64,000 bases of DNA from Candidatus Chlorobium masyuteum (GTDB lineage: Bacteria > Bacteroidota > Chlorobiia > Chlorobiales > Chlorobiaceae): positions 232,274 to 296,273 of the forward strand of contig NZ_JAAORA010000003.1 in NCBI RefSeq assembly GCF_011601315.1. The letters run 5' to 3'. Position numbers and translations under genes: made by a program. Shown in pieces: positions 17,697 to 28,770 of the stretch. How positions within the stretch are numbered: position 1 is the first letter of the stretch; each line of letters opens with the position of its first letter. Under the pieces are notes generated by a model. That model had not been told where the DNA came from, did not search any database, and was given only the letters and a program-made list of their open reading frames with translations.

Positions 17697-18300
17697 CAAT
17701 ATGCTGCTCTATTTCCTGAGGATATGGTGGGTTGTATGAGCTGTCCATTGCAAGCGCCCTCAAATTATTCAGGGAGTAGAAGGGAACATCAAACATTCCC
17801 GCATTTCCAACGGCAGCAGGGACATCCGAGCCCGGATCAACATGCATCACAAAGGTGAGGTGAACCTTTCCATGACCGTTCGGGGTAAATACCCACAATC
17901 CGGATGCATGGCGAACACGGTGATAGTTCGAATTAACAGGAAGATAATCGGGCTCACCGGTCATGGTAACGGCTATGGAATTCTCGCCGGCTGAAGCCAG
18001 TCCGGTACGCATGATCATCTCCCTCTTCTGCAGCGGCCAGGGGGTGCTGATAACCTGACGCACAACATAGTCAATCCCGTTTTTCTCAAGTACCTCCATC
18101 TCGGCAAGCTTGTGAACCCAGCGGCTATAGCTTGCCATGTCATGAAAAAGGCTGATCAGCTTTTTGAATGAAACCGGCAGCTCGGTCTCACCCTTGAAGC
18201 TGTGGATATCGGAACCGTTAACCCTGGAAGAGTAGATTCGGACTCCCTTATGCTCGACACGGAAGTCCCAGTTTTTCTCAAGGATTGATGTTACATCCAT
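17665..18300 (-). CDS. START-domain (SRPBCC fold) lipid-binding-like protein, copy 2
   Basis: About 211 residues from the ATG at 18300; a longer reading from 18387 would overlap the upstream copy and add sequence with no counterpart there. It covers one START domain: [15 protein letters not shown] at the start, then [14 protein letters not shown] and [20 protein letters not shown]. The neighbouring gene has the same layout ([14 protein letters not shown]), so the two are tandem paralogues. START domains hold lipids or other hydrophobic ligands in a cavity; the ligand is unknown. The 3' end runs 32 bases into the convergent kinase gene. Confidence 0.75.
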   Translation of the reverse strand: MDVTSILEKNWDFRVEHKGVRIYSSRVNGSDIHSFKGETELPVSFKKLISLFHDMASYSRWVHKLAEMEVLEKNGIDYVVRQVISTPWPLQKREMIMRTGLASAGENSIAVTMTGEPDYLPVNSNYHRVRHASGLWVFTPNGHGKVHLTFVMHVDPGSDVPAAVGNAGMFDVPFYSLNNLRALAMDSSYNPPYPQEIEQHIAIVDDAPDMP

Positions 18301-18349
18301 ACCGCCTGATGACTTGTTATTGAGGACTGCAAGAGAATGAGGGGAACAC

Positions 18350-19021
18350 TCACTCAGCGATAAACTGCTGGTAATTCTGGATGACATCCTTCGCGGATTT
18401 TATGAAGGGCGCCTCTACAGAAATCCTGTACTTATCCTTCTTTACCATATCACGCATATTGTTCATGGTGTGGTAGGGCGTATCAATAACGGCAATATTG
18501 GCCAGCCATGAGGGGATCTCGCCGCCCGGTTCAATGTGGAGACGGAAAACCACCCTGCACTGGTTTGCTGAGAGCGGAATAATGTTCCATGCACCTTCAA
18601 GATGGGGGACACGAACATATTTATCGTTTTTCGGCAGAAAGTCCGGCAAACACTCAAGCTTGATAAAAACCTCGGAAGTGTCAGGATCCATATACCCCTG
18701 GGAGCGGGTTATGATTTCACGATCGGAAACCGGCCAGGGAGCACTGACAAGCTGATAGACAACCCGTCCGTTATCTTTCTCTCCATTATCTGCTGAAAGT
18801 TCCTGCAGAAGGCGCATCTCTTTGGTTTTCCATACCCACTCGGTGGCTGCTTCAATATCAAACAGAAGACTCAGTACGGCATGCTGTGGAGCATCGATAG
18901 TAGCGATGCCTACAAAAGAGAGGAAATCAGAGGAGGGAACAGGACAGGTAAATATCTTCAACCAGTCATTTTTCAGGCGCAACGTACAGGTTTCGCTCTG
19001 GATTTTTTCAATTAACGACAT
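18350..19021 (-). CDS. START-domain (SRPBCC fold) lipid-binding-like protein, copy 1
   Basis: 223 residues forming a single START domain without signal peptide or membrane segment. [19 protein letters not shown] begins the domain; [15 protein letters not shown] is the conserved mid-domain block, and [19 protein letters not shown] the last sheet. Closely related in layout to the downstream gene, from which it is separated by about 50 bases. In eukaryotes this family carries sterols and phospholipids; in bacteria the ligands are largely unknown. Its expected location is the cytoplasm. Confidence 0.8.
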   Translation of the reverse strand: MSLIEKIQSETCTLRLKNDWLKIFTCPVPSSDFLSFVGIATIDAPQHAVLSLLFDIEAATEWVWKTKEMRLLQELSADNGEKDNGRVVYQLVSAPWPVSDREIITRSQGYMDPDTSEVFIKLECLPDFLPKNDKYVRVPHLEGAWNIIPLSANQCRVVFRLHIEPGGEIPSWLANIAVIDTPYHTMNNMRDMVKKDKYRISVEAPFIKSAKDVIQNYQQFIAE

Positions 19022-19082
19022 ACGTGTAATGTTTTGATTATTAAGTAAAGGAGAAGCCGATTGATCAATACCGTCAAAACAC

Positions 19083-20738
19083 TCAGGGCTGTCGCATTGG
19101 CACAGATGCTGCTATCCTGACAACCGGATCTGCACTCTGCACAACAAATGTTATCTGACCAACAGCACCAAAGAGCTGATGAGCTATCCTTGATTTTACG
19201 GCCTGAGCCAGCTTAAGGCGATCACGAAGAAAAACTGCCCGGTCAAACCGGATTTTTTTACTCTTGCAGGTTTTTATAACCAGAGCCTCAAACACACGCT
19301 CTTCGGAATATTTCGCAAGAAAACTCTCCATAGAACCCCGGTATTGCTGAACCTGGCTCCGGGGATCATCAATAATTTTCAGGGCGATATCATCAAAAGA
19401 ACCCGAACGAAAAAGCTCCTGGTAAAAATCAGAGTAACTTTTTCCGGTAACCCAGAAATCAGGAATAATCCCGCCGGCATTTTTCAGCGCAACAAGCTGA
19501 GTTTTCTCATCGGGAACTTTCCCGTTGAGCGACGAGAGCAATCCGTATAGTGAGGAGGTTCTGTAAACCGAAACCTCACTGTTTTTCAAATAGAGTAAAC
19601 TGTCAGGATTTGTAAAGAGTTTCTCAGGTCGAATGGTTGTGAGTGCATCCTGAAAATAACTCTCTCGACCCGTACCGCCTTTATGATAAACCCGCTGTAT
19701 CTGTCGGCCGGATGGGGTATAATATCGTGAAACGGTAAGTCGAATTGCCGAACCATCTGCAAACTGAAGCTGCCGCTGTACCAGTCCCTTTCCGAAGGTC
19801 TGTTCTCCCACCACAACTGCCCGCCGGTTATCCTGGAGAGCACCGGCAAGAATTTCAGAAGCTGATGCACTCCCTTTGTCTACCAGTACAATAACTTCAC
19901 CCGTCTCGTAACTGTCACCGGAGCGCGCAATAAATCGCTCATTTTCGACTCCGCCGTTACGGCTCTTGGTATAGACAATCAACGCTCCCTTTGGCAGGAA
20001 CTCATCAGCCACGGCAACTGCCTGTTCAAGAAAACCACCAGGATTACCTCTCAGATCAATAACAAGGCGCTTCATGCCCTGCTTTTTAAACCGGAGAAGC
20101 ACCGTGCGGAACTCATCGGCTGTGGTTGCAATAAAACGGCTCAATCGAATATAACCTACCCGGTGATCAAGCATAAAGGCTGCATCAATACTCGATGTCG
20201 ATATTCGACTCCGTGTAACCGTAAAATCGACAATCTTTCCACTAAGAGGTCTGAAAACCCTCAATTTCACCTGTGTTCCCTGCCTGCCCCGAAGCTTCCT
20301 CAATACCTGTTTTTCCGTAATACCAAGCGCGGGGAGAGAGTCAATGGCAAGGATACGGTCTCCCGGCAAAATCCCGACTGCAGCGCTTGGTCCACCGGAA
20401 AGCGGTGTGACAACAAGAAGCGTATCGCTTGAAATATCAAATTCAATACCGATGCCATCAAAATTACCATCAAATTCGGCCTGGGAATAGGTGACCTTTT
20501 CCGGCTCCAGATAGACCGTATGGGGGTCCAGATACTCCGCCATACCCTGTATACCTGCTCCCGCAAGACTATCGCCAGCTACATCATCAACATACATCGC
20601 TTTCATCAGACTGTAGGCTTCGAGCATTTTTTTCTGCTGTTCACCCTGCACGTCGCCTCTGCCATTGAGTCTGGACCCGAGAAAAACTCCAAATCCGAGC
20701 ACAAGAAGCATCAATACAACAGTAAGTATGCGGGACAT
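19083..20738 (-). CDS. ctpA: C-terminal processing protease (S41 family, CtpA-like)
   Basis: 551 residues. An N-terminal hydrophobic segment (about 4-21) acts as signal or anchor, so the enzyme works in the periplasm. A PDZ domain (about 95-175, GIGIEF... [14 protein letters not shown]) precedes the S41 fold. By analogy with E. coli Prc, the catalytic dyad is S292 in GSASASEI and K317 in [21 protein letters not shown] is the family signature. A C-terminal extension of about 200 residues is typical of the longer class. The substrates are unknown. Confidence 0.92.
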   Translation of the reverse strand: MSRILTVVLMLLVLGFGVFLGSRLNGRGDVQGEQQKKMLEAYSLMKAMYVDDVAGDSLAGAGIQGMAEYLDPHTVYLEPEKVTYSQAEFDGNFDGIGIEFDISSDTLLVVTPLSGGPSAAVGILPGDRILAIDSLPALGITEKQVLRKLRGRQGTQVKLRVFRPLSGKIVDFTVTRSRISTSSIDAAFMLDHRVGYIRLSRFIATTADEFRTVLLRFKKQGMKRLVIDLRGNPGGFLEQAVAVADEFLPKGALIVYTKSRNGGVENERFIARSGDSYETGEVIVLVDKGSASASEILAGALQDNRRAVVVGEQTFGKGLVQRQLQFADGSAIRLTVSRYYTPSGRQIQRVYHKGGTGRESYFQDALTTIRPEKLFTNPDSLLYLKNSEVSVYRTSSLYGLLSSLNGKVPDEKTQLVALKNAGGIIPDFWVTGKSYSDFYQELFRSGSFDDIALKIIDDPRSQVQQYRGSMESFLAKYSEERVFEALVIKTCKSKKIRFDRAVFLRDRLKLAQAVKSRIAHQLFGAVGQITFVVQSADPVVRIAASVPMRQP

Positions 20739-21516
20739 GAAGTGGGGGTTTATTACAGGATATGAGAACGCCTACAAGCTCCATCAATCACAGTTTACCT
20801 ATCACAGATCAAAATCACAAAAAAACAATAAGCAACAGAGCTCCGCCAATCCATACTCAAAGCTTATACCATCAGCTGAACCTCGAAAAGAAAAACGCAT
20901 AATACAAACAGATTGCATCATACTGTAAACCAATAACAACAACACACAAAAACGTATTAATAAAATTAATACAAGAATACCACAGTATCAAGAGCACCAA
21001 TAAACACCTGCACCTGCTCTGATAAAAACAGCAGACAACAAAAATAACTTACACATTCATACCAAAAATTAACATCACGGTCACAGTCGATCATAGCATC
21101 ATAAATTATTTTCATAAGACAGATTATAAACAAAAAGAAAAAGATTTCACTAAACAATTTAGCATCAACATAATTTATTGAATCTTACATTAATTGAATT
21201 CGCTTAAACTGTTTTATTACAATCATATAAATTATTTTTAATAAAATTAATTTTAAGTGTTTTAATTTATCATTAACTTTAAATTAAAAAACCGTATTTG
21301 ATCATTTTTTAAGGTTTTTTAATCTTTTACTTAAGCTATTTAACGGTTTTGCATTTATGTGTATCTTTAGCCTGTACCTGTCAGATGGTATAAGCATAAG
21401 GAACACATATACAGAATGTGTAAAGAGACTTAATGGCGATCATTATAATACGCCATACAAGCTTTATACTGAATGGTATGAATTTTTTCTGCGGGTTATA
21501 TTTTCTTTTTACTCTA
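20739..21516. other. Long AT-rich intergenic region
   Basis: Nearly 780 bases with no supported gene. From about 20930 the base composition is clearly more AT-rich than the flanks, and 21160-21350 is almost entirely A/T with runs of TTTAA and TTTTTTAA. Small open frames inside have poor composition and no ribosome-binding sites. I see no tRNA-like or rRNA-like fold and no long repeat. It could hold an unrecognised RNA, a nucleoid-protein binding region or a remnant of transferred DNA. Confidence 0.6.
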
Positions 21517-21996
21517 TCATGCTGAAGCGAAATCACACTGAACAACAAGTTCAATTTCAAGGCTTGCATCAAGAGGTAATTCTGCTACTCCGACGGCACT
21601 TCTCGCATGAACTCCCCTCTCTTCGAAGATTTCAAGAAGAAGAGAAGAGGCTCCATTGGCAACAAGATGCTGACTGGAAAAACCGGAGTCACTGGCAACA
21701 TAGAGCGTAAGCTTGACAATCCGTTCTATGCAATCAAGGGTGCCTGTTACCGATTTGATGGCGGCAAGTGCATTGAGAAGAGCGGTTCTGGCTGCATTGA
21801 AAGCATCTTCCCTGCCCTGCTCATTTACCTTTCCTTTACCACCCGGTTCTATCAGTTTTCCGTTTTCAAGAGGGAGTTGACCGGAGGTAAAGACAAGATT
21901 ACCGCTCCTGATTGCAGGGGAATAGAGACCCGCCGCTGCGGGCGGCTGAGGCAGAGAAAAGCCTGCTTTAATGATTTTTTCTTCGATGCTGCTCAT
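21517..21996 (-). CDS. RidA/YjgF/UK114 family protein
   Basis: 159 residues. The family core is clear: [19 protein letters not shown] near residues 25-43, the mid-protein [10 protein letters not shown] block and the final [19 protein letters not shown]. RidA proteins hydrolyse reactive enamine/imine intermediates released by PLP enzymes. In the archetype an arginine near residue 105 binds the carboxylate; [10 protein letters not shown] supplies the equivalent arginine. At 159 residues it belongs to the slightly longer subgroup. Monocistronic and divergent from the thiamine operon. Confidence 0.9.
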   Translation of the reverse strand: MSSIEEKIIKAGFSLPQPPAAAGLYSPAIRSGNLVFTSGQLPLENGKLIEPGGKGKVNEQGREDAFNAARTALLNALAAIKSVTGTLDCIERIVKLTLYVASDSGFSSQHLVANGASSLLLEIFEERGVHARSAVGVAELPLDASLEIELVVQCDFASA

Positions 21997-22183
21997 TGGG
22001 AAATTGTTGGTTACTCTCGATTATCGGTAATAAAACCCTTTTCTCACGATGCATTGCGCTATATGCCATGTATAAATGACCATAAAACGGTCCCGATAGA
22101 AATCGGAATCTCCCCAGGAAAGGCAGTTGCTATTACCATTAAAATTATTTATAGTCACTGAAATATCAAAGGATTTTGAATAT

Positions 22184-22831
22184 ATGGCGCATAATACTCC
22201 CCATAACACTCCCCTGCCGCGCCTTCTTTTGATAAGCAGTGGCAAGGAAGCCCCTGTTATTGGCACACCCCTGCTCAAACAGCTTCAACTCCTCCCCCGC
22301 TTGATGCCTTGCATGATTCAGATCAGGGAAAAACATCTTGATGCAAAACAGTTGTTTCAGCTATCGCTCATGGCGGCTGAAATCGCACGTGAAAAAGATA
22401 TCAGGATCCTGATCAATGAACGTGCCGATATTGCTCTTGCTGCCGCTCTTCACGGCGTACATCTGCCCGAAAACAGCTGCCCGCCAGATAAACTTCGCGC
22501 AGTTGCACCGGAATTGATCATCGGATGCAGCGTACACTCGCCGTTGTCTGCACGGATCGCTGAAGAGCACGGCGCTGATTACCTGCTTTTCGGTCCGGTA
22601 TTCGATACGCCCTCAAAAAGGAAATACGGCCCGCCACAGGGGGTGGAAAAACTCGGCACTTTATGCCGTTCGACCTCACTTCCGGTCTTTGCTGTAGGAG
22701 GCATTACACCACAAAACATTCCATCCTGTATAAAGCAGGGGGCCTATGGTGCTGCAGGAATCTCCATCTTTGAACCGGGCAGCGGGTTTGTCGCTACCTT
22801 TGAACAATTCTATAACACCCTTTATCAATGA
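22184..22831 (+). CDS. tenI: TenI-like thiazole tautomerase
   Basis: 215 residues from the ATG at 22184, preceded by AAAGGA nine bases away; an earlier ATG at 22127 has no ribosome-binding site. The protein is a ThiE-fold TIM barrel but its motifs follow TenI rather than ThiE: GVHLPENSCPPDKLR and IIGCSVHSP, in which H118 matches the catalytic histidine of Bacillus TenI, and YLLFGPVFDTPSKRK. TenI aromatises the thiazole phosphate tautomer used by ThiE. It overlaps thiE by four bases. A second thiamine phosphate synthase is the alternative reading. Confidence 0.75.
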   Translation: MAHNTPHNTPLPRLLLISSGKEAPVIGTPLLKQLQLLPRLMPCMIQIREKHLDAKQLFQLSLMAAEIAREKDIRILINERADIALAAALHGVHLPENSCPPDKLRAVAPELIIGCSVHSPLSARIAEEHGADYLLFGPVFDTPSKRKYGPPQGVEKLGTLCRSTSLPVFAVGGITPQNIPSCIKQGAYGAAGISIFEPGSGFVATFEQFYNTLYQ

Positions 22832-23457
22832 TGCCCTCCTCTCCCTTTCTCTGTGTCATTACCGATGAGGCTGTGTGTCCGCTCTCACTGGTGGAAAAGG
22901 CTCTGCAGGGTGGAGCTGCCATGATACAACTGAGACATAAAACAGCTTCCGGCAGTCAGCTTTTTTCCTGGGGAGTTGAAATCACCAGACGGTGCAGAGA
23001 GTACGGGGCACTCTGTATTATCAATGACCGCATTGATATTGCCCTTGCATGCAAGGCTGACGGTGTTCACCTCGGTCAGCAGGACCTGCCGGCTTCTGCC
23101 GCCCGTAAACTGCTCGGCAATTCCCGCATCATTGGCATTTCGGCATCTTCACCTGAAGAGGCTATTCAGGCTGAACGTGATGGAGCGGATTATATCGGTT
23201 TCGGCCATATCTACCCGACACCATCAAAAGTAAAAGGGTTTGATCCTGTCGGCCCGGAAACACTCCGGAGGGTCTCCGCCCTCGTCTCCCTGCCGATTAT
23301 AGCTATCGGCGGTATCAGCAAGAGGAATGCATCACTGGTCATAGGGCATGGTGCGGCAGGTATCGCTGTCATTTCCGCCGTCAGCAGGGCAGTTGATCCC
23401 GTCAGTGAAGTACAAGAGCTTGTCTGTTCACTACAACAGGGAGGCATTGATGGGTAA
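22828..23457 (+). CDS. thiE: Thiamine-phosphate synthase
   Basis: 209 residues. The pyrophosphate/pyrimidine-binding elements MIQLRHK, IINDRIDIALACKADGVHLGQ and DYIGFGHIYPTPSK are all present, along with AIGGISKRNA. ThiE joins HMP pyrophosphate to thiazole phosphate to give thiamine phosphate. The start codon overlaps the tenI stop, and the 3' end overlaps thiD by eight bases, so the three genes are translationally coupled. Confidence 0.92.
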   Translation: MMPSSPFLCVITDEAVCPLSLVEKALQGGAAMIQLRHKTASGSQLFSWGVEITRRCREYGALCIINDRIDIALACKADGVHLGQQDLPASAARKLLGNSRIIGISASSPEEAIQAERDGADYIGFGHIYPTPSKVKGFDPVGPETLRRVSALVSLPIIAIGGISKRNASLVIGHGAAGIAVISAVSRAVDPVSEVQELVCSLQQGGIDG

Positions 23458-24262
23458 AAATTATGTTACCGTTCTCACCATTGCAGGCTCGGATGGAAGC
23501 GGAGGGGCTGGAATCCAGGCGGATAGTAAAACAGTTGATGCCCTTGACTGTTACGCTCTTTCGGTCATAACCGCCGTTACAGCACAAAATACCCGCGGGG
23601 TAAGGGGAATCTGCCTTCTCCCGGAACAATCCGTTCGTGAGCAGTTCAGGGCCATTGCTGACGATATCAGGATCGATGCCGTAAAAATCGGGATGCTTGG
23701 CAGCAGCGACATCATCAGAGCTGTTTCCGGATTACTCAGAGAGCTTGAAAACACTCCGCCTGTCATTCTTGACACTGTTCTCGGCTCTTCCTGTGGCACC
23801 ACTCTTCTGCCGGAGGAGGCTATCGAGGTAATGAAAGCAGAGCTCTTCCCTCTTGCAGCCTTAATAACACCAAACCTGCCGGAGAGTGCAATTCTGACCG
23901 GCTTGAAACAGCCACCTGCAACCGATGAAGCTATCGAGGCGGCTGCTGTAATGCTGCATGAAGCCGGAGCGGCTTCGGTACTCATCAAGGGAGGTCACAC
24001 TGAAGGAGACGAATGCCGTGACTGCCTCTTCAGCAATGGCCGGTTTTTCTGGTTCAGCTCTAAAAAAATCGAGACCCTCAACACACACGGCACCGGCTGC
24101 ACACTCTCATCAGCCATTGCAGCATTCATGGCCAGGGGGGAAGTTATGGAACGTGCTGTAGAAAAGGCAAAAGCATATACGACTGAAGCCCTGAAGTCGG
24201 GAGCCGGTTACCATCTTGGCAGCGGCAGAGGCCCCCTTGATCATCATTTCAGGTTTCGATAA
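23450..24262 (+). CDS. thiD: Hydroxymethylpyrimidine (phosphate) kinase
   Basis: 270 residues from the ATG at 23450, which is preceded by AGGGAGG. An open frame extending upstream to 23348 lies inside thiE and is not expected to be used. ThiD hallmarks: TIAGSDGSGGAGIQAD at the start, then DTVLGSSCGTTLL and the anion-hole THGTGCTLSSAIAA near the C-terminus. It makes HMP pyrophosphate for ThiE. Last gene of the tenI-thiE-thiD operon and convergent with ugd. Confidence 0.95.
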   Translation: MGKNYVTVLTIAGSDGSGGAGIQADSKTVDALDCYALSVITAVTAQNTRGVRGICLLPEQSVREQFRAIADDIRIDAVKIGMLGSSDIIRAVSGLLRELENTPPVILDTVLGSSCGTTLLPEEAIEVMKAELFPLAALITPNLPESAILTGLKQPPATDEAIEAAAVMLHEAGAASVLIKGGHTEGDECRDCLFSNGRFFWFSSKKIETLNTHGTGCTLSSAIAAFMARGEVMERAVEKAKAYTTEALKSGAGYHLGSGRGPLDHHFRFR

Positions 24263-24269
24263 CTGTCAC

Positions 24270-25604
24270 TCAGACACCACGGGGCGGGCGGCCGACAGAA
24301 TAGTAGGTAAATCCGGAGAGCTCCATGAATTCAGGATTGTAGATATTTCGGCCGTCAAAAACCACCGGTGTTTTGAGATCTCGTTTGACCATCTCAAAAT
24401 CGGGGCTCCGGAACAGAAGCCATTCCGTAAGCACCACAAGAGCATCAGACCCTTTTACCGCATCTTCAGGGTTTGCTGCATAATAGATCCCCTCCCGCTC
24501 TCCGTAGATTCTTTGAGCCTCGTGCATGGCAACCGGATCGTAAACCCTTACCGATGCGCCCGCCTGCAGAAGCTCTTCAATAACCCTGCGGCTCGGGGCC
24601 GCACGCATATCATCGGTATTGGGCTTGAATGAAAGCCCCCATAACGCAAAAACACGGCCTCCGATCTCCTCTCCGAAATGGAGGCGGATCTTCCGGACTA
24701 TGGTACTTTTCTGGTCTTCATTGACGGCTTCAACTGCCTGGAGTATCCGTGAATGATAACCGTATTTATGTGCGGTTCTTTCCAGCGCCTGGACATCCTT
24801 GGGAAAACAGGAGCCGCCATAGCCGACACCGGGATAGATAAACGAAAATCCGATCCTTGAATCGGAACCGATACCCCGCCTGACCGCCTCGACATCAGCC
24901 CCGACCCGCTCTGCAATGTTGGCTATTTCATTCATGAAACTGATCTTTGTGGCAAGCATGGCGTTGGCCGCATACTTGGTGAGCTCGGCCGAACGGATAT
25001 CCATGGCGATAAACCGCTCATGGCTGCGGTTGAACGGAGAGTAGAGAAAACGAAGCAGCTCTTTGGTGCGGGGGTCATCAACTCCGACGATAATCCTTTC
25101 CGGTTTCATGAAATCGTTGACCGCATCTCCCTCCTTGAGAAACTCGGGATTTGAAACCACGTCAAAGTCAACTCCCGAACTCCGTTCGGCAAGAACCGAA
25201 CTGATTTTTTCCCGCACAAGGTCGGCAGTACCGACGGGAACTGTCGATTTGTTGATGACGATCCGGTACTCCTGCATATAGGTTCCGATACTTTCGGCAA
25301 CACTGAGCACATGACGCAAATCTGCCGATCCGTCCTCATCAGGAGGCGTCCCTACCGCGATAAACTGGTATAATCCGAACTCAACGCCCTCCCGGATGTC
25401 GGACGTGAACTTCAGTCGGCCGGCACGGCTGTTCTCAATAACAATTTCCTCAAGACCGGGTTCATAAATGGGAATGTGACCCTCATTGAGAGCGTCAATC
25501 TTCTTCCGGTCAATATCAACACAGAGAACATCATTTCCGACTTCAGCAAAACAGGCTCCGGTCACAAGACCGACATAGCCTGATCCGAATATGGTTATTT
25601 TCAT
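24270..25604 (-). CDS. ugd: UDP-glucose 6-dehydrogenase family protein
   Basis: 444 residues. The Rossmann start [21 protein letters not shown], the central [15 protein letters not shown] with its catalytic cysteine, and the C-terminal [17 protein letters not shown] are diagnostic. It oxidises UDP-glucose to UDP-glucuronate for surface polysaccharides; GDP-mannose dehydrogenase is a less likely alternative. It ends eight bases from thiD in convergent orientation. No polysaccharide genes are adjacent, so its pathway partners lie elsewhere. Confidence 0.93.
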   Translation of the reverse strand: MKITIFGSGYVGLVTGACFAEVGNDVLCVDIDRKKIDALNEGHIPIYEPGLEEIVIENSRAGRLKFTSDIREGVEFGLYQFIAVGTPPDEDGSADLRHVLSVAESIGTYMQEYRIVINKSTVPVGTADLVREKISSVLAERSSGVDFDVVSNPEFLKEGDAVNDFMKPERIIVGVDDPRTKELLRFLYSPFNRSHERFIAMDIRSAELTKYAANAMLATKISFMNEIANIAERVGADVEAVRRGIGSDSRIGFSFIYPGVGYGGSCFPKDVQALERTAHKYGYHSRILQAVEAVNEDQKSTIVRKIRLHFGEEIGGRVFALWGLSFKPNTDDMRAAPSRRVIEELLQAGASVRVYDPVAMHEAQRIYGEREGIYYAANPEDAVKGSDALVVLTEWLLFRSPDFEMVKRDLKTPVVFDGRNIYNPEFMELSGFTYYSVGRPPRGV

Positions 25605-25666
25605 TACAGCATGATTTCATGGTTCGCCACGGCTCAACGTTCCGGATGGCAAACCGGAGTTACTTA

Positions 25667-26515
25667 TTATTCAAGAACTATTACAAGGCAACGGGATTTC
25701 TGCCAGAAAGCATTTTCATCACGGATAAGAAGCAGTGAGGACGTTTTGCCTCCAACCAGCTCGTAAGAGCCAACCGTGTGAGGAGTTACGATTTTGATGC
25801 GTTTCAGGGGCCTGTCAAAAAAGAGATCACGGGTTTCGGTTATCTCAACCTTTTTAAAAAGATTGACATTAAAGTCGGTGGCAAGACGGTACTCATTGCC
25901 GAAGAGTTTTTCAAGCGGATTAATGCGAAGAAGAACACCTTTCGAAACGAGATCATTAAAGGTTCCCGAGATGTAATAAGCCGTATAGAGCTGCGAGTCC
26001 TGATCCTGGATATACTCATCAAGCACATCAACCGTGGCCATAAGTGAAGATACCTGTCTGTTGAGCTTCTGAACCTGGCCTTTCAGGGTGATAAGCTCTC
26101 CATCCTTGGTATTTATGGCGATTTTAAGCTCCGAAACCAGCTTGTCAAGCGAATCAACCCGATAGGATGAGGTTCGGTTCTCCTCTTCAAGTTTGCGGAT
26201 CAGGTTTTTACTTGCTGCCAGGGTGGAATCGATAAAACGGATTCCGGCTGAGATATCCTTGCCAATCTGCTCGACACTCTGTTTGTCACTGCTTTCGATA
26301 TCAGATGAGAGTCTTTCAACGACAGCCTCTTTCTGCTGAATCCTGCCGAGATTTTTCTGCACCTGGGCAAGAATAGCCATCATTGATTCAAGATGCTCCT
26401 GCTGGGGATCCTGCTTCGGTTTTTCCGGGCTGCACGACGAGAGAATCACCAGAAAAGCGAAACATAAAACCCCGGCCACCCTTAAGCGACTCGCTCTTAC
26501 AGCCATTGAATCCAT
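25667..26515 (-). CDS. Coiled-coil lipoprotein of unknown function
   Basis: 282 residues. The ATG at 26515 has AGGGG eight bases upstream and overlaps the preceding hydrolase gene by 19 bases. The signal peptide ends in the lipobox LSSC (C28). A long charged coiled-coil region spans about residues 40-165 (repeated E/K/Q/L). A compact C-terminal part (about 175-282) is rich in Phe, Leu and basic residues. Similar proteins in Bacteroidetes/Chlorobi are annotated only as hypothetical. Its overlap with a hydrolase gene suggests joint expression. Confidence 0.75.
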   Translation of the reverse strand: MDSMAVRASRLRVAGVLCFAFLVILSSCSPEKPKQDPQQEHLESMMAILAQVQKNLGRIQQKEAVVERLSSDIESSDKQSVEQIGKDISAGIRFIDSTLAASKNLIRKLEEENRTSSYRVDSLDKLVSELKIAINTKDGELITLKGQVQKLNRQVSSLMATVDVLDEYIQDQDSQLYTAYYISGTFNDLVSKGVLLRINPLEKLFGNEYRLATDFNVNLFKKVEITETRDLFFDRPLKRIKIVTPHTVGSYELVGGKTSSLLLIRDENAFWQKSRCLVIVLE

Positions 26516-27201
26516 TGTTCAACCCCTTCTTTTGTGCCATACCACCTGGTATGCGGTGTTGGAAGATGCTCGGCATCTGCAATAGTTACATTGACAGCAC
26601 CCTCAAGAAAACAGCTTTTTGCAGGAACAATGCCGTCACCGGCAACATTGCCGTCATCCAGAACGTTTTTATAAAACTGATAACACATTTTCTCCACAAA
26701 ACTTCCCTCTGAATTGCCATGATACTTATCGCTGACGACAGAAACAACAGAAACCCGATCAAAAAAATCAGCCTGCAGATGGCTGAAGATAAAATCCGTT
26801 TTTATCTTTGCATAATACTCACTGGTATGAAACGGTGTTCCAAGCGTTATCAGCTTCTTGATTTGCTTTCCCGGATTATACCGTTCACCCTGAAAGGGCT
26901 TTTCAAGCAGATAGACCATCGCAACACTCCCCCCACCGCTATGAGCAACGAGCGTAATGGGTTCACCGGGAAATTTCTGTTCAATCTCGCGTATCGTCCG
27001 GTCAAGAGCGCTCATGACCCTGTTGGTTGATTTTTCCGGCGATGGAGGAAATCCTATCCAGTCAATGAGCGATACGGGTACTATGGTGATTTTCTCTTCC
27101 GGAAGATAACCGCAAAGAGCCTCTTTCATGATATCATAAAGCGAATCCCAGAAAAGTACTCCTGGAATAATCACTACTGGATGTTGCGGGACCGCCTTCA
27201 T
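26497..27201 (-). CDS. Alpha/beta hydrolase, PGAP1/lipase-like
   Basis: 234 residues and no signal peptide. [19 protein letters not shown] opens the fold. The nucleophile elbow is VAHSGGGS (a G-less variant of GxSxG, with the serine after AH), and the catalytic acid/histidine candidates are in VAGDGIVP and [12 protein letters not shown]. This arrangement resembles PGAP1-like and class 3 lipases acting on lipid esters. It overlaps the lipoprotein gene downstream by 19 bases. The substrate is unknown. Confidence 0.75.
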   Translation of the reverse strand: MKAVPQHPVVIIPGVLFWDSLYDIMKEALCGYLPEEKITIVPVSLIDWIGFPPSPEKSTNRVMSALDRTIREIEQKFPGEPITLVAHSGGGSVAMVYLLEKPFQGERYNPGKQIKKLITLGTPFHTSEYYAKIKTDFIFSHLQADFFDRVSVVSVVSDKYHGNSEGSFVEKMCYQFYKNVLDDGNVAGDGIVPAKSCFLEGAVNVTIADAEHLPTPHTRWYGTKEGVEQWIQWL

Positions 27202-27258
27202 GATAGGTTCATCTTGTTACACTGCCGCTCTCTTCTCTCTTGTGTATTTCCGGAATTT

Positions 27259-28770
27259 TCAGGACCATTTCTTCAGCAGCTCAACAAGCAGGCTCACACC
27301 AAACCCGGTTCCTCCATTAACCTTGCCTCCCCCTTTCGGAGTGAATGACGGACCGGCAATATCAATATGGGCCCAGTTTTTATGCTCATCAATGAATTTT
27401 TCAAGGAATTTTGCTGCCGTGACTGAACCGGCACCGCGACCTCCGGTGTTACTGACATCGGCTACGTCGGACTTGATCTGCTCATCGTAGAGATCCCAAA
27501 GCGGCATGCGCCACACCTTTTCACCTGCCTTCTGACCTGCGTTATAAATCTCATCAGCAAGCTTGTCATTGTTACTGAAGAGTCCTGCTACGGAATAACC
27601 AAGGGCAACAATACAGGCGCCTGTCAGGGTTGCAAGATCAATAATGACATCCGGCTTGTACTTTTCACTGGCATAGGTGAGGGCATCAGCCAGAATCAGA
27701 CGACCCTCGGCATCGGTATTGCCAACCTCAACGGTAATACCCGAATAGGTAGTAATAACATCGCCCGGATTCTGGGCTTTCCCGTCAGGCATATTGTCGG
27801 TAGCTGGAATCAACCCGATAATGTGCAGGGGCAGGGCAAGACGTGCGGCAGCCTCAACTGCACCCAATACGCTTGCTGCTCCGGCCATATCCGACTTCAT
27901 CTCTCCCATATTTTCGGATGGCTTGATGGAGATGCCACCTGAATCAAAAGTAACTCCTTTTCCAACAAGGGCTATAACTGCCTTCGCTTTCCCTTTCGGC
28001 TTGTAGTCAAGAATGGTGAAGGTCGGAGGAAAAAAACTCCCCTTGTTGACCGCAAGCAGACCTCCCATACCAAGAGCCTCTATCTCTTTTTTATGAAAGA
28101 CCGTTACCTGGTAGCCATATTTTTTGGCGGACTCCTCTGCCGCTTTCGAAATATCTTCAGCCTGCAGATAATTTCCCGGCAGATTAACCAGATCCCTGGC
28201 CATCTTCTGGCAAGAACCGACAATACTTCCCGCCTCAACACCGCGCTCTGCGGCATCCAATACCGAAGCTCCAGCCCTTAAAACAAGTTCGGCAAGCTCT
28301 TTTGTCTTTTCTGCCGCTCTCTTTTTATCCAGCTTGCCGCTTTTCAGACGCTCAAAGCGGTACAAACCGGCAAACGATCCGGTAACAAACGTTTCAGCAA
28401 GAGTCGAAACACTCTCTCCTGTTTCACCGGCAATGCGCTCGATGGCTGAAAAATCAACAGCAAGCTTTGCAATCTTCAGCTCAACAGCTCTGGATGCAAT
28501 GGAAATGGCCCCCTTGCGCCAGTCATCAAGACTCTTTGCATCACCAATACCAAACAGGGCAATTCGAGATGCCTTGCATTTTCCTGACCCGCCATAGAGC
28601 AGAACAACCTCTCCTGCTTCGGCTTTAAAATCCTTTAATACCTTATGATCCAGTTCAAGTCCGGCAAGCAGCTTCTGAGCCTCTTTTTTCAGATCTCCCT
28701 TACTGATCGGCAAGGCAAGAAGATCGACGGCAATACGATCAATCTCAATTTTTGTTACTGATATTTTCAT
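27259..28770 (-). CDS. pepA: Leucyl aminopeptidase (M17)
   Basis: 503 residues. The two-metal site is complete: [27 protein letters not shown] and the signature [14 protein letters not shown]. The N-terminal domain (about 1-170) is the usual less conserved part. M17 enzymes remove N-terminal residues from peptides and in some bacteria also act as DNA-binding regulators. It overlaps the DHH phosphoesterase gene upstream by four bases (ATGA). Confidence 0.95.
   Translation of the reverse strand: MKISVTKIEIDRIAVDLLALPISKGDLKKEAQKLLAGLELDHKVLKDFKAEAGEVVLLYGGSGKCKASRIALFGIGDAKSLDDWRKGAISIASRAVELKIAKLAVDFSAIERIAGETGESVSTLAETFVTGSFAGLYRFERLKSGKLDKKRAAEKTKELAELVLRAGASVLDAAERGVEAGSIVGSCQKMARDLVNLPGNYLQAEDISKAAEESAKKYGYQVTVFHKKEIEALGMGGLLAVNKGSFFPPTFTILDYKPKGKAKAVIALVGKGVTFDSGGISIKPSENMGEMKSDMAGAASVLGAVEAAARLALPLHIIGLIPATDNMPDGKAQNPGDVITTYSGITVEVGNTDAEGRLILADALTYASEKYKPDVIIDLATLTGACIVALGYSVAGLFSNNDKLADEIYNAGQKAGEKVWRMPLWDLYDEQIKSDVADVSNTGGRGAGSVTAAKFLEKFIDEHKNWAHIDIAGPSFTPKGGGKVNGGTGFGVSLLVELLKKWS

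Noticed and set aside
20966..21157. 63-codon minus-strand frame in the AT-rich gap
   Set aside because: Phe/Ile/Cys-rich composition follows from AT content; no ribosome-binding site.
21997..22183. TPP riboswitch upstream of tenI
   Set aside because: Neither the CTGAGA core nor the paired arms of the THI element could be found.
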